The notes: generated by a model from the sequence alone, not told the origin. DNA of 64,000 nucleotides from Inonotus obliquus (GCA_032164295.1 JAJHTX010000012.1:1054001-1118000), one strand, 5' to 3'; positions 39,385 through 50,424 are shown, counted from the stretch's first letter. Numbers and translations are program-made.

Positions 39385-42300
39385 TGAAGGGTCAACTTAA
39401 GCTCATATCTTATAACGCGGGGCGTTCGAGCATATCCTTATTTATGGCTCAACATCTTCTACAGCAAACGCATTTTTCGGCGTGGGATTTAGACATATGG
39501 TGTATCCAGGAGGTACCCCATATACAGGTGGGAACAGCGCGCACGGTTGGGGAACGGGAGGTTTCGGCGATGGGAGCACCACTTTTCGAAGCACATACGA
39601 TGGTCCTAGCTAAAGGAGAAAACCCATGGGTAGGCATAGCTATCCCGAGAGGCATACGCTGGTCACAGCATGATGATGTTCCAGACGAAATCATGGTACA
39701 TGCGGAGTTACATGTGGGTGAAAACAGTCTACATATTTTCTCCGTCTACTGTCCACACGCTACGCATCGTACTACGTGGGGGGCTACAGCTGCGCGGTTT
39801 CAGCAAGGGTTCCCGGAAGGATCAATCATAGCTGGGGACTTCAACGCGGGGTCTTACTGGTCGAACAGGGGACCAGATGGCCGCTGCATAGAGCGGACCA
39901 ATTTCTTCACTGGATGGTTGGACAGTCATCCGGAGTTCACATACGCGGACGACCCGGATACCATAACGTGCCACGGAGCGCGGCTTGGTTCGGGAACTCA
40001 CCCAGACGCCGTTCTCTTCACTCCGGCGTCACTCCCAGATTTGCGCCAGACATGGAAGATTCACCCACACATTGTGAAAAAAGGCTGCCACTGTATTATC
40101 ACGGCGGACCTATCCAATTGGAGCAATCGCGCTAGCCTTGAGCGTATGGGCATCCCGAACGACAAAGCTGACCTCTGGGCGGCTGAACTAGAATATGCGG
40201 TTCCCCCTGGTTTCTGGAATAGCCAACCTACAGATGGGCAGGCCGTCCTCTCATGGTTCGCTCAGCTGTTCGCAAGTGCAAATCAGGCCACAAGCTGCCT
40301 AACGTACGAGACTGTCTCCCAGCGCAAGGCGAGGTGGTGGGATGAGGAATGTGACCGACGAGTGGAGGAAGGCGCGCCGGACTTACTGTTCTGGCTCCGC
40401 AACCGGAGGTGGGAATGGTACCACACACGTAGGGATGAAGCGGGCAATGTTATGCCGTGGAAGTTCCATAAAGCTGGCCTGCCAAGGCGACGAACTAACA
40501 TCCCAACACTGACGTCTCCCTTCCGTGCAGTCCGACATGTGGAAATTGCGGAAGCGTTTCGACAACACTATTTCCCTGCTCGAAATATGGAACAAGTTGA
40601 GGAGGACGAACACCTCACGTCTCAGGAACAGCAGCGATCCTTCTCGGAAAGTGAAGTATTGTCGGCGCTCAAAGGAATGCCACCTAATAGCGCTCCGGGC
40701 CCGTCAGGCATGACATTTTACGCGATCAGCCCTGCGGTGCGGCGACACGTGGATTGTTTCACCAACATGTTCAATGCGATGGTGCGACATGAAGTTTACC
40801 CTCCGGAGTTCAAGCGCTCTATTGTAGCTATGGTTCGCAAACCCAAGCCTTACCCTCTGGATTCCCCCAGGGCGTACAGACCGATTTGTGTTGAGGAAGT
40901 ATTGGCTAAGCTTTTCGAGCGTTTAGTTGCGGAACGATTACAAGCACTGGTACATCGTCACCCAGCATTTGACCGTCGACAATACGGCGGGAGACGCGGC
41001 GCATCGGTTATGACTGCCTGGCACGCCTTAATGTCTAAGATCGGCGACCTGGAAGCTCATCACACCGTGGTCGGCTTCGACATCCAGGGGTTTTTCGATT
41101 GTATAGAGGCGACCCACCTGAGGAAGGGACTAGACCTCTTAGGAGTCCCGCAGTCGCTTAACAACACCATAATGCAGTTCATGAAACGGCGCACAATCGC
41201 CTTCTCGTTCAATGGGCAACGATCGCAATGGGTACAGAAGCCGGATGCAGGAGTTCCTCAGGGATCACCTATGTCCCCAGTCCTAGCGAACATAGCGGCT
41301 AACACTGCAATTCGCTTACTGACGAACCGCTCGCTCATGTTCTACATGGACGATGGACTCCTGTTGACCACTGGCAACAACGCGTATGCGGTGGCTAGAG
41401 AGACTCAAAACGGTATGCAGCAAATCAATGACGCGCTCATCCGCATTGGTCTGGAAATCGATAAGGCATCCGTCCAAGGTGTAGCGTTGGGGAGGAGCCG
41501 AGAACGGGCGGGTGGAAGGATTACATCATCCGCTCCGATCCAGTTGGGTGGCGAGAGAGTGGAATGGGCCAAACCGGTGATCAAGTGGCTGGGAATAGAA
41601 ATGACGGACTTCCGCAGCTTTCGGCCGCATGTCATGTCACGACTAAACGCGGCTAAACATACGTGGAATGCATTACGATGGCAAACGCGCTCCACAACTG
41701 GGCTCCGTCTTAAGGCGATGCGCAGGTATTACCAAAACATTCTCCTCCCGGTTCTATCATGGGGGGCACCTATTTGGATGACGCAACAGCCGGAGCTCGC
41801 ACAGGTATTCGATGGTATACACCAGAAGGCGCTACGCGACCTGGGCTCATGGCTCCCTTTCACACGCACAGACATCATGGAGGCTCTGTCGGGCACTCCC
41901 CCACTGATGCTGAGCCTGGCCCGCATAGCGGAGACACAAAACGCGATGATAGACGCCCATCGCCTAGGATCACCCCCGATCCCGGAAGCATACATGCGCA
42001 GTATAGTGCCGCGCCCCATGATTCCAATGCTACCTTTCCCGAGATCAGAGTATCGGGCGGTGTGGCAGCGGATGACCGCAAGAGTAGTCTCTATAATGCC
42101 CCAGGGTCTTCCACCACAGGTGTGGATTTACTGCTCGAGCCAACCAAGGAGAGTGGAGGTTTGGACGGTCGTAGGCAGGGAGCCGATGGAGAAGCAAGTT
42201 GCCTATCAGGCGACAGAGGACATGGACCAGTTCTGCTTAGTCCTGGTTTCGTTGGTTAAATTTCTTTACGGCCATTTGGTCCATCCTTTTGTTGATTTCG

Positions 42301-42935
42301 GTTTTCCCTTTGAGGTTCCGATTTTTATCCCTTTAGAGTTTCGCGCGGAATTGATCTCTCCAATCCCTTCATCCCTTGCGATCATTGAGCAGATAGTTGC
42401 GGCACTTGCCCAAACTAACGCTTTTCTTTACTTTCGACCGTGGCCGGCCAGGCGCTTCCCGGTTAAGCCTCCGTTAGAGGACGATGAATACGTGTTGTTC
42501 CCCGCCGCTACTGTGGAAGGGCTCCAGATATCTACGAGGACAGCGATGCTCCAGGCCTGGAAGGAGACATTAGCCGAGAATGGTGCTTACACGCACCACA
42601 CTATAGAAACTCCTACACAAAGGGAGCTCCTCCGCAGAGTACGTTTCTCCCCGGTTCACATTACCCACGCCAGTATTTCACGCATCGGCGAAACCACAGC
42701 CCTCCGACTACTAGCGGGGGTCACCACAGTAGGAGAGTTTCTCAACCGCATGTTCGCGGACGAACACCCTGACTGTGAGACATGCGGGGAGTTGGACACT
42801 ATCCGACACCGTCTTCTTCAGTGTCCTAGAGGAAGACAGGCGTTTCCGCGCGCCTCTTCGCTGAACTGGTTTCATCAGTTCCATAACATCCTGGCGTCTA
42901 GGGAGGCGCTTATTAATATCTTCAAACCCCCATAG
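39384..42935 (+). CDS. LINE ORF2 polyprotein, copy 3
   Basis: 1183 residues, intact. In the endonuclease the residue before the catalytic His is Cys instead of Tyr (GCHCIITAD). The stop is TAG because one A of the ATAAGGC found in copies 1, 2 and 4 is missing; copies 5 and 6 share this. Confidence 0.9.
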   Translation: MKGQLKLISYNAGRSSISLFMAQHLLQQTHFSAWDLDIWCIQEVPHIQVGTARTVGEREVSAMGAPLFEAHTMVLAKGENPWVGIAIPRGIRWSQHDDVPDEIMVHAELHVGENSLHIFSVYCPHATHRTTWGATAARFQQGFPEGSIIAGDFNAGSYWSNRGPDGRCIERTNFFTGWLDSHPEFTYADDPDTITCHGARLGSGTHPDAVLFTPASLPDLRQTWKIHPHIVKKGCHCIITADLSNWSNRASLERMGIPNDKADLWAAELEYAVPPGFWNSQPTDGQAVLSWFAQLFASANQATSCLTYETVSQRKARWWDEECDRRVEEGAPDLLFWLRNRRWEWYHTRRDEAGNVMPWKFHKAGLPRRRTNIPTLTSPFRAVRHVEIAEAFRQHYFPARNMEQVEEDEHLTSQEQQRSFSESEVLSALKGMPPNSAPGPSGMTFYAISPAVRRHVDCFTNMFNAMVRHEVYPPEFKRSIVAMVRKPKPYPLDSPRAYRPICVEEVLAKLFERLVAERLQALVHRHPAFDRRQYGGRRGASVMTAWHALMSKIGDLEAHHTVVGFDIQGFFDCIEATHLRKGLDLLGVPQSLNNTIMQFMKRRTIAFSFNGQRSQWVQKPDAGVPQGSPMSPVLANIAANTAIRLLTNRSLMFYMDDGLLLTTGNNAYAVARETQNGMQQINDALIRIGLEIDKASVQGVALGRSRERAGGRITSSAPIQLGGERVEWAKPVIKWLGIEMTDFRSFRPHVMSRLNAAKHTWNALRWQTRSTTGLRLKAMRRYYQNILLPVLSWGAPIWMTQQPELAQVFDGIHQKALRDLGSWLPFTRTDIMEALSGTPPLMLSLARIAETQNAMIDAHRLGSPPIPEAYMRSIVPRPMIPMLPFPRSEYRAVWQRMTARVVSIMPQGLPPQVWIYCSSQPRRVEVWTVVGREPMEKQVAYQATEDMDQFCLVLVSLVKFLYGHLVHPFVDFGFPFEVPIFIPLEFRAELISPIPSSLAIIEQIVAALAQTNAFLYFRPWPARRFPVKPPLEDDEYVLFPAATVEGLQISTRTAMLQAWKETLAENGAYTHHTIETPTQRELLRRVRFSPVHITHASISRIGETTALRLLAGVTTVGEFLNRMFADEHPDCETCGELDTIRHRLLQCPRGRQAFPRASSLNWFHQFHNILASREALINIFKPP

Positions 42936-43129
42936 GCTCAGGTTTTTGTACGCGCAGCCCCGGCTGTGACGTTTTCCTGACGCCCGCGGCGGCCATTTTA
43001 TTCTAGTCATATGTAGGGACTCTATCCTTCCCCTGTTCTTCTACCTTTTGGTACACTCTAGTTTACTAGTTTGGTCTTCATATCTTGGCGGTCCAGTTGC
43101 TTTGTCCTGGGAATTTGTAAGCCTTCGGC

Positions 43130-43164
43130 TAATTTTATATATCTCAAATACAATTTGTTTGTTA
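43130..43164 (+). promoter_or_regulatory. 3' end of unit 3: putative promoter of the passenger unit
   Basis: TATATAT at 43136-43142 and the junction box at 43165 (29 bp), exactly as before complete LINE units, although no LINE ORF follows. Confidence 0.5.
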
Positions 43165-44290
43165 TGCCCATGTCCCTTTCTCTTTAACCACCACCATCGT
43201 TTGGTGTGTGGGTGTGTATCCCTTGCGGGGGAACCCTGTCGTAAGCCCAGTGGAGCCTGTTGGTAGCCCTGGCTGACTGCAGTGGGTCTGCATACGTGCC
43301 TACCGCGACTGTACCGCTTTCTCTTAACTCTACGACGGAAACTATGCTGGCGACTGACCAGTTCGTCAAATACCAGCAGGGCGCCTACCTCTCCCTTAAG
43401 TGAAAAGTGGCCCGTTTGTCCATGATACGGCTTGTCTGCGCCTCGGCGCACAACGACTCGACGTGCATCGGCACGATTCATCGGGCGGGGTCGTCACCCC
43501 CTGCCCAGTTTCCTCTTATCTGGCGGTCATTGATTGGCTGTCGACGACTCTCCCATGGCCATCTTCTTTCTGGGCGCGTGGGTCTTTTCGTCTCATCCAG
43601 CTCTCACGGTCGGTTTACCGGTCCGGAGCTTATCTATACCCGAAGTTTGCAACACTCCGAAAAGACGATCGCACGGCCTCTCTTGTTAGGGTTGGTGGGG
43701 AAGAGGGTGGTTCCTTGGTGTCCCCGTTCGTGCATACGTGGCCTGCTGGGCGGCAGGAGAAACGCGGGCCCTCAAATTCCTCTCGAAGCGCGACAGAGTT
43801 TCGCACAGGACGACCACTCGTTAGACGCGGGTTTCACGCCGGTAACCAGGCCGGATGCTACCGGATGTAGCGACCCAGGACATCACGCCAGTAACCAGGC
43901 CGGACGCCGCCGGATGCGGCTGCTCCCTTCAACGTGACGAGTCGGTTTTCAGCAGCGGGGAGGAAGCGGGAGAGTGAGGATGCAGTATCAAAAGTAGGGG
44001 CGGTGCATTCTTCTTTGGGTCTATATTTTAATTCGGCTGATGGGACCGGCGGGGTTACCTTCCTCGTCGACACCCAAAACCCGATTTCACTTCTTTGAAA
44101 TGGTCGGCCCTGCTTGTTTTTTTCCCATTGGGTGTTTTCTAGCGGGTGCCCGACTATTAACAGCTAGGGGTTTTCTTTGTTTTCCCCGATTGCTCTAGCG
44201 GGCCCTTTCTTTTGGCGGTCCGGTTGCTTAGTCCCGGGAATCAGTAGGCCACAGGCCAATATTATAAATATCAAATATTATTTGTTGTTA
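43165..44290 (+). mobile_element. Non-autonomous 1.1-kb unit inside the array
   Basis: It starts at the junction box, and its first bases (TGCCCATGTCCCTTTCTCTTTAACC, read as two overlapping parts) mimic the LINE leader. The last 80 or so bases (from about 44211) match the LINE 3' end: TTGGCGGTCC, a small hairpin GGCC-ACA-GGCC, TATAAATA, then the junction box. The middle about 1 kb is unrelated to the LINE. It contains an imperfect 43-bp direct duplication (43835-43876 and 43884-43927, core GTAACCAGGCCGGA) and overlapping, uninformative ORFs. I interpret it as a passenger RNA mobilised by ORF2 and inserted with the same junction rule. A degenerate A-box-like AAGCCCAGTGG occurs near 43242, but no B box was seen. 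Confidence 0.6.
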
Positions 44291-44318
44291 TGCCCATGTC
44301 CCTCTCTCTTTGACCGTC
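44263..44318 (+). promoter_or_regulatory. Putative promoter and leader of unit 4, supplied by the passenger unit
   Basis: TATAAATA at 44263-44270, junction box at 44291 (28 bp later), ORF1 ATG at 44319. The sequence differs from the LINE-derived promoters, but the spacing is kept. Confidence 0.55.
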
Positions 44319-46625
44319 ATGTCTGATAATGGCGAGTCTCGTAGTTTACGATCGGTAACTCGTGGAGGGGTAAAACGTATACAGGCAGCTTTGTCTAGCA
44401 AAGGGGCACCCCCTGCGCCACCAAAACCCGCCATCGGCCGTGTCTCCCAGTCTGTGGGGGCATCGTCGTTTTCACCAGACCCTAACTTGATAAGGTCTCA
44501 GCTATCCCCAGCGGACCTACAGGCAGCAGAGGCTGGTTTCAATGGCAGCGATTCGGACCGTTGGATAGTCCCCACCGGTCACAGCGTCGACACAGCAGTG
44601 GCAGACGCCCTTAACCAGCAGGACGCCCTCAACCAACAGGAGGCCCTGGCACAGCGCCTTGGGAAACGCAAGGCTTCTGGGGAGGCTCCGGCGAGGGAGG
44701 CCCCTGAGCCTGGGAAAAAGACATGGGATGAGCAGATGGAGGTGGAGAGCGTTTTTGACGCACAGACCTCCTACGCTAGGACGTATGCGTACGTGGGAGA
44801 ATGCATGGACCGGATTGAAGCGGAACTCCGAATGCCAGATCCAGTGGAGGAGTCGCCCGGATCGCAACCTGGCTCGACAGCGCACAACTACGAGCAGATG
44901 GGGTATACGCTGGGCAAGGTCTCGGCCATCCTGTTCTCGGCCATCTCCCAGTCGCGGGAGGACGGCCCGTTTGCACAAAACGACGTAATGGACCGGTTCA
45001 TGTGGGGTTTCTCCGGTGGATATATGAAGGAATCCCTTTGGCCGGGTGGTTTTGAAGATGGCTTGCGCCGCCTAGCCGACGACTGTGCTCTCACGCCGGC
45101 CGTCTACCCAACACACGGGAAGGACGTTGACCCGCAGTTGTACGCAATACTGGACCGCCTCAAGTTGATGAGTGAGGAGCAGGTGGTTGCGGGACGCCAG
45201 GCACGGGAGGCAGCGGATGAAACTAGGAAGCAGTTAGCCGTTCTGGGGGAAAGGCTAAAGAAGGTTGAACAGGGACGTTTGCCGGGTCCCGTCCACCAGA
45301 CGACTGTAGGAGGCCAAGGGCTCCAGGCGTCTAGGTGGGCACAACCCCCCGCTGTGCAGGGTGCTGCCCCGGGTGGTGGACAGCATAAAGCACCCCAGGA
45401 AACAACCCCTACTCGACGCCCGGGTGTGCAGGTAGCGGCCCCCGGTGCGCAGGTTGTGCATAACGCTAACCCTCAACAGGCTCCCCCTCCCAAGCCGAAA
45501 AACAAGGGCAAGGGAAAGGAGGTGGAGATTATTGACGTGGACGCTATTAATTCGTCCAACGAAGCGCAGGGTATTCCGGACCGCTATATCCGATACGTCC
45601 CAGCCCAGGCCCCAGCTCCTTTCGTCCCAGTTACACGGAAGAACGCAGGTAGTCACACGTACGCCCAGGCAGCAAACGCCGGTCAACGGAGCGTTGTCCC
45701 AAACAAGGCAGCGCCCAAGAAGAAGAAGACTACCATCAATGACATCCGGATGCGGAAGGCAAAGACGGCCACTACTCTGGGTTTCACCGTCAAACCGCGT
45801 CCTTCTCTCTCGCGGGAGGAGGTATACGTCCTGGCCCGGGCCACTAAGCCGAGTCCTAAGAAAGGCGGACCTCTGACCTTGCTCAAGGCGAGCTGGTCGC
45901 TGAAGGGACTCCTCGTCGTTGACGTAGCCGCGCGCCCGGATGCGACAGAAATGGGAGCTGAGTGGGCTGAGGCCTTGCAGGCTAAGCTGAGGATCACGTC
46001 GGATGCTATGACGTCCGTGGATTTCACTCCGTTCACGGAGTCTTTCCAATTTATCGTCCCGGGATTTCCAATACTGAACCCCACGACGAAGCAAATTCAC
46101 ACCCCGGCGGAGATCGCTGCCGAACTGCGCTTATCCAACGCGGTGTTCAATGAGTTCCCCTTCACAGAAGCCCCACATTTTATGGGACAACCAACAACGC
46201 TTCAGGAGATGCTCACGCGTAACCGCTCCGCCACGGCGGCGATCATGGTGGCAGTATCCCACCCGCTAAAGGCGAAGGACGCCATCTTCCATAACAATGG
46301 CATCGTGCGTCGCTCCATCCGCTACTACGGGCGAAACCAGTACGCGGTGGAACCCAAGGCAAGGACCGGTCCAATCCAGTGCAAGAAATGCTACCGCTAC
46401 CGACACAGCGATCAGGACTGCACGGAGCTCTACAGATGCGCGCGCTGCGCGGAACCGCACCAGACAGAGCTGTGCGAAAACAAGTGTGCAGAATGCGCCG
46501 ACGTTACGTCATGCTCACACGTGGTCAAATGCGCGAATTGCCGCGGAGCTCACCGGGCCGATTACTCTAACTGCCCCAAGAAGCCTTCGAATGCTAGGCG
46601 AGCGTCCTCCCCTCCTACTTATTAA
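44319..46625 (+). CDS. LINE ORF1 protein, copy 4
   Basis: 768 residues, intact. Private changes include TSYARTYAYVGE and KVSAILFSAISQ, and YSNCPKK in the last knuckle, which leaves the Cys and His ligands intact. Confidence 0.9.
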   Translation: MSDNGESRSLRSVTRGGVKRIQAALSSKGAPPAPPKPAIGRVSQSVGASSFSPDPNLIRSQLSPADLQAAEAGFNGSDSDRWIVPTGHSVDTAVADALNQQDALNQQEALAQRLGKRKASGEAPAREAPEPGKKTWDEQMEVESVFDAQTSYARTYAYVGECMDRIEAELRMPDPVEESPGSQPGSTAHNYEQMGYTLGKVSAILFSAISQSREDGPFAQNDVMDRFMWGFSGGYMKESLWPGGFEDGLRRLADDCALTPAVYPTHGKDVDPQLYAILDRLKLMSEEQVVAGRQAREAADETRKQLAVLGERLKKVEQGRLPGPVHQTTVGGQGLQASRWAQPPAVQGAAPGGGQHKAPQETTPTRRPGVQVAAPGAQVVHNANPQQAPPPKPKNKGKGKEVEIIDVDAINSSNEAQGIPDRYIRYVPAQAPAPFVPVTRKNAGSHTYAQAANAGQRSVVPNKAAPKKKKTTINDIRMRKAKTATTLGFTVKPRPSLSREEVYVLARATKPSPKKGGPLTLLKASWSLKGLLVVDVAARPDATEMGAEWAEALQAKLRITSDAMTSVDFTPFTESFQFIVPGFPILNPTTKQIHTPAEIAAELRLSNAVFNEFPFTEAPHFMGQPTTLQEMLTRNRSATAAIMVAVSHPLKAKDAIFHNNGIVRRSIRYYGRNQYAVEPKARTGPIQCKKCYRYRHSDQDCTELYRCARCAEPHQTELCENKCAECADVTSCSHVVKCANCRGAHRADYSNCPKKPSNARRASSPPTY

Positions 46626-49600
46626 TGAAGGGACAACTCAAGTTCATATCTTATAACGCGGGGCGTTCGAGCATATCCCTATTTATGGCTCAACATCTTT
46701 TACAGCAAACGCATTTCTCGGCGTGGGATTTAGACATATGGTGTATCCAGGAGATACCTCACATACAGGTGGGAACAGCGCGCACGGTAGGGGAGCGGGA
46801 GATATCGGCGATGGGAGCACCGCTTTTCGAAGCGCACACGATGGTCCTAGCCAAAGGAGAGAACCCATGGGTGAGCATAGCGATCCCTAGGGGCATACGC
46901 TGGTCACAACACGATGACGTCCCAGACGAAACCATGGTACATGCGGAGTTACATGTAGGCGGAAACAGTCTACATATCTTCTCCGTCTATTGTCCACATG
47001 CTACGCATCGCACTACGTGGGGCGCCACAGCTGCACGTTTTCGACGAGGTTTCCCGGAAGGATCAATCATAGCTGGGGACTTCAACGCGGGGTCTTACTG
47101 GTCGAACAGAGGTCCAGACGGCCGCTGCATAGAGAGGACCAACTTCTTTAATGGATGGTTGGATAGTCATCCGGAATTCACATACGCGGACGACCCGGAT
47201 ACAATAACCTGTCACGGTGCACGGCTTGGTTCGGGAACTCACCCAGACGCCGTACTTTTTACTCCGGCGTCACTCCCAGACTTGCGCCAGACATGGAAGA
47301 TTCACCCACACATTGTGAGAAAAGGCTACCACTGTATTATTACGGCGGACCTATCCAACTGGAGTAATCGGGCTAGTCTCGAACGCATGGGCATCCCGAA
47401 CGACAAAGCTGACCTCTGGGCGGCCGAACTTGAATATGCGGTTCCCCCTGGTTTCTGGAGTAGCCAACCTACAGGCGGGCAGGCCGTCCTTTCATGGTTT
47501 GCTCAGCTGTTCGCAAGTGCGAATCAGGCCACAAGCTGCCTGACGTACGAGACTGTCTCCCAGCGCAAGGCGAGGTGGTGGGATGAGGAATGTGACCGAC
47601 GAGTGGAGGAAGGCGCGCCGGACTTACTGTTCTGGCTCCGCAACCGGAGGTGGGAATGGTATCACACACGAAGGGATGAAGCGGGCAATGTTATGCCGTG
47701 GAAGTTCCATAAAGCTGGCCTGCCAAGGCGACGAACTAACATCCCGACACTGACGTCTCCCTTCCGCGCAGTCCGGCATGTGGAAATTGCGGAAGCGTTT
47801 CGACAACACTATTTCCCTGCTCGAAACATGGAGCATGTCGAGGAGGATGAAAACCTCACGTCTCAGGAACAGCAGCGATCCTTCTCGGAAAGTGAGGTAT
47901 TGTCGGCGCTCAAAGGAATGCCCCCTAATAGCGCTCCGGGTCCGTCAGGCATGACATTCTACGCAATCAGCCCTGCGATTCGGCGGCATGTGGATTGTTT
48001 CACTAACATGTTCAATGCGATGGTGCGACATGAAGTTTACCCCCCGGAGTTCAAGCGCTCTATTGTGGCTATGGTTCGCAAACCCAAGCCTTACCCTCTA
48101 GATTCCCCCAGGGCGTACAGACCGATTTGTGTGGAGGAAGTATTGGCCAAGCTCTTTGAGCGCTTAGTTGCGGAACGATTACAAGCACTCGTACATCGCC
48201 ACCCAGCATTTGACCGCCGACAATACGGTGGGAGACGCGGCGCATCGGTCATGACGGCCTGGCACGCCTTAATGTCTAAGATTGGTAGACTAGAAGCTCA
48301 TCACACTGTGGTCGGCTTTGACATCCAGGGGTTCTTCGATTGTATAGAGGCGACCCACCTGAGGAGGGGACTCGACCTCCTAGGAGTCCCGCAGTCACTC
48401 AACAATACCATAATGCAGTTCATGAAACAGCGTACAATCGCCTTCTCGTTCAACGGGCAGCGATCGCAATGGTTCCGGAAGCCGGACGCAGGAGTTCCTC
48501 AGGGATCACCTATGTCCCCAGTCTTAGCGAATATAGCGGCTAACACTGCAATTCGCTTACTAACGAATCGCTCGCTTATGTTCTATATGGACGACGGGCT
48601 CCTGCTGACCACGGGCGACAACGCGTATGCAGTGGCTAGAGAGACTCAAGAAGGTATGCAGCAAGTCAATGACGCGCTCATCCGTATTGGGCTGCAAATC
48701 GACAAGGCATCCGTCCAAGGCGTAGCGTTGGGGAGGAGCCGAGAACGAGCGGGCGCGAGGATAGTAGTGTCCGCTCCGATCCAGTTGGGAGGCGAGAGGG
48801 TGGACTGGGCCAAACCGGTGATCAAGTGGCTGGGAATAGAGATGACAGACTTCCGCAGCTTCCGACCGCATGTCATGTCCCGACTTAACGCGGCTAAACA
48901 TACCTGGAACGCACTACGATGGCAAACACGTTCCACAACCGGGCTCCGCCTCAAAGCAATGCGTAGATATTACCAGAACATCCTCCTCCCGGTCCTATCA
49001 TGGGGGGCACCTATCTGGATGACGCAACAGCCGGAACTCGCGGAGCTATTTGATGGCATACATCAGAGGGCGCTGCGCGACTTGGGATCATGGCTCCCTT
49101 TCACACGCACGGACATCATGGAGGCTCTCGCAGGCACTCCCCCGCTGATGCTAAGCTTGGCCCGCATAGCGGAAACACAAAATGCGGTGATAGACGCTCA
49201 TCGCCTAGGATCTCCCCCGATCCCGGAAGCATACATGCGCAGTATTGTTCCGCGCCCCATGGTTCCAATGCTACCTTTCCCGAGATCAGAGTATCGGGCA
49301 GTGTGGCAGCGGATGACTGCGAGAATAGTCTCTGCAATGCCCCAAGGTCTTCCACCACAGGTATGGATTTACTGCGCTAGCCAGCCAAGGAGGGCGGAGG
49401 TCTGGACGGTTGTAGGCAGGGAGCCGATGGAGAAACAGGTTGCTTATCAGGCGACAGAGGACATGGACCAGTTCTGTTTAGTCCTGGTTTCATTGGTTAA
49501 ATTTCTTTACGGCCATTTGGCCCATCCTTTTGTTGATTTTGGTTTTCCCTTTGAAGTTCCAATTTTTATCCCTTTAGAGTTTCGTGCGGATCTGATTTCT

Positions 49601-50176
49601 CCGATTCCTTCATCCCTCGCGATCATCGAACAGATAGTTGCGGCACTTGCCCAAACTAACGCCTTTCTCTACTTTAGACCGTGGCCAGCCAGGCGCTTTC
49701 CGGTCAAGCCTCCATTGGAGGACAACGAATACGTTTTGTTCCCTGCCGCTACGGTGGAAGGGCTTCGGATTTCTACGAGGGCGGCGATGCTCCAAGCCTG
49801 GAAAGAGACGTTGGCCGAGAATGGTGCTCACATGCACCACACCATAGAAACTCCTGCACAAAGGGAGCTTCTCCGCAGAGTCCGCTTCTCCCCGGTTCAC
49901 ATTACCCACGCCAGCATTTCACGCATTGGCGAAACCACAGCCCTCCGCCTACTGGCGGGTGTGGCCACAGTAGGAGAGTTCCTTAACCGCATGTTCAATG
50001 ACGAACACCCTGACTGTGAGTCATGCGGGGAGTTAGACACTATCCGACACCGTCTTCTGCAGTGTCCTAGGGGGAGACAGGCGTTCCCGCACGCCCCTTC
50101 ACTGAACTGGTTTCACCAGTTCCACAACATCTTGGCATCCAAAGAGGCGCTTATTGACATCTTCAAACCCCCATAA
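46625..50176 (+). CDS. LINE ORF2 polyprotein, copy 4
   Basis: 1183 residues, intact. Private changes include KFISYNAG at the start, WVSIAIPRG, and IDIFKPP at the end. Catalytic residues are unchanged. Confidence 0.9.
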   Translation: MKGQLKFISYNAGRSSISLFMAQHLLQQTHFSAWDLDIWCIQEIPHIQVGTARTVGEREISAMGAPLFEAHTMVLAKGENPWVSIAIPRGIRWSQHDDVPDETMVHAELHVGGNSLHIFSVYCPHATHRTTWGATAARFRRGFPEGSIIAGDFNAGSYWSNRGPDGRCIERTNFFNGWLDSHPEFTYADDPDTITCHGARLGSGTHPDAVLFTPASLPDLRQTWKIHPHIVRKGYHCIITADLSNWSNRASLERMGIPNDKADLWAAELEYAVPPGFWSSQPTGGQAVLSWFAQLFASANQATSCLTYETVSQRKARWWDEECDRRVEEGAPDLLFWLRNRRWEWYHTRRDEAGNVMPWKFHKAGLPRRRTNIPTLTSPFRAVRHVEIAEAFRQHYFPARNMEHVEEDENLTSQEQQRSFSESEVLSALKGMPPNSAPGPSGMTFYAISPAIRRHVDCFTNMFNAMVRHEVYPPEFKRSIVAMVRKPKPYPLDSPRAYRPICVEEVLAKLFERLVAERLQALVHRHPAFDRRQYGGRRGASVMTAWHALMSKIGRLEAHHTVVGFDIQGFFDCIEATHLRRGLDLLGVPQSLNNTIMQFMKQRTIAFSFNGQRSQWFRKPDAGVPQGSPMSPVLANIAANTAIRLLTNRSLMFYMDDGLLLTTGDNAYAVARETQEGMQQVNDALIRIGLQIDKASVQGVALGRSRERAGARIVVSAPIQLGGERVDWAKPVIKWLGIEMTDFRSFRPHVMSRLNAAKHTWNALRWQTRSTTGLRLKAMRRYYQNILLPVLSWGAPIWMTQQPELAELFDGIHQRALRDLGSWLPFTRTDIMEALAGTPPLMLSLARIAETQNAVIDAHRLGSPPIPEAYMRSIVPRPMVPMLPFPRSEYRAVWQRMTARIVSAMPQGLPPQVWIYCASQPRRAEVWTVVGREPMEKQVAYQATEDMDQFCLVLVSLVKFLYGHLAHPFVDFGFPFEVPIFIPLEFRADLISPIPSSLAIIEQIVAALAQTNAFLYFRPWPARRFPVKPPLEDNEYVLFPAATVEGLRISTRAAMLQAWKETLAENGAHMHHTIETPAQRELLRRVRFSPVHITHASISRIGETTALRLLAGVATVGEFLNRMFNDEHPDCESCGELDTIRHRLLQCPRGRQAFPHAPSLNWFHQFHNILASKEALIDIFKPP

Positions 50177-50359
50177 GGCTCAGGTTTTTGTACGCGCAGC
50201 CTCGGCTGTGACGTTTTCCTGACGCCCGCGGCGGCCATTTATTTCAGTATGTAGGGACTTCACCCCTTTCCTTTACCTTGTGGTACACGCTAGTTCACTA
50301 GATTGGTCTTCATATTTTGGCGGTCCAGTTGCTTTGTCCTGGGAATTTGTAAGCCTTCG

Positions 50360-50424
50360 GCTAATATTATATATCTCAAATACAATTTGTTTGTTATGCC
50401 CATGTCCCTCTCTCTTTGACTGTC
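50360..50424 (+). promoter_or_regulatory. Putative promoter and leader of unit 5
   Basis: TATATAT at 50368-50374, junction box at 50397 (29 bp), ATG at 50425. The leader reads GACTGTC instead of the usual GACCGTC. Confidence 0.55.

Larger units (their letters stand above)
37050..43164 (+). mobile_element. LINE unit 3
   Basis: A different lineage from units 1-2 and a close sister of unit 5: shared variants include AVFNEF, GGRITSSAPIQL, TYADE-type C-terminal changes and a 3' UTR with TTTTATTCTAGTCATATG. It is separated from unit 4 by a foreign 1.1-kb unit. Confidence 0.9.
44291..50396 (+). mobile_element. LINE unit 4
   Basis: Intermediate between the lineages: its ORF2 RT region and 3' UTR resemble units 1-2, while several ORF1 positions match units 3 and 5. 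This is compatible with template switching or gene conversion. Confidence 0.9.

Noticed and set aside
43400..43937. Two overlapping plus-strand ORFs (156 and 176 codons) in the passenger unit
   Set aside because: They overlap in different frames in GC-rich DNA, have no recognisable domain, and the region includes a duplicated non-coding-looking block.
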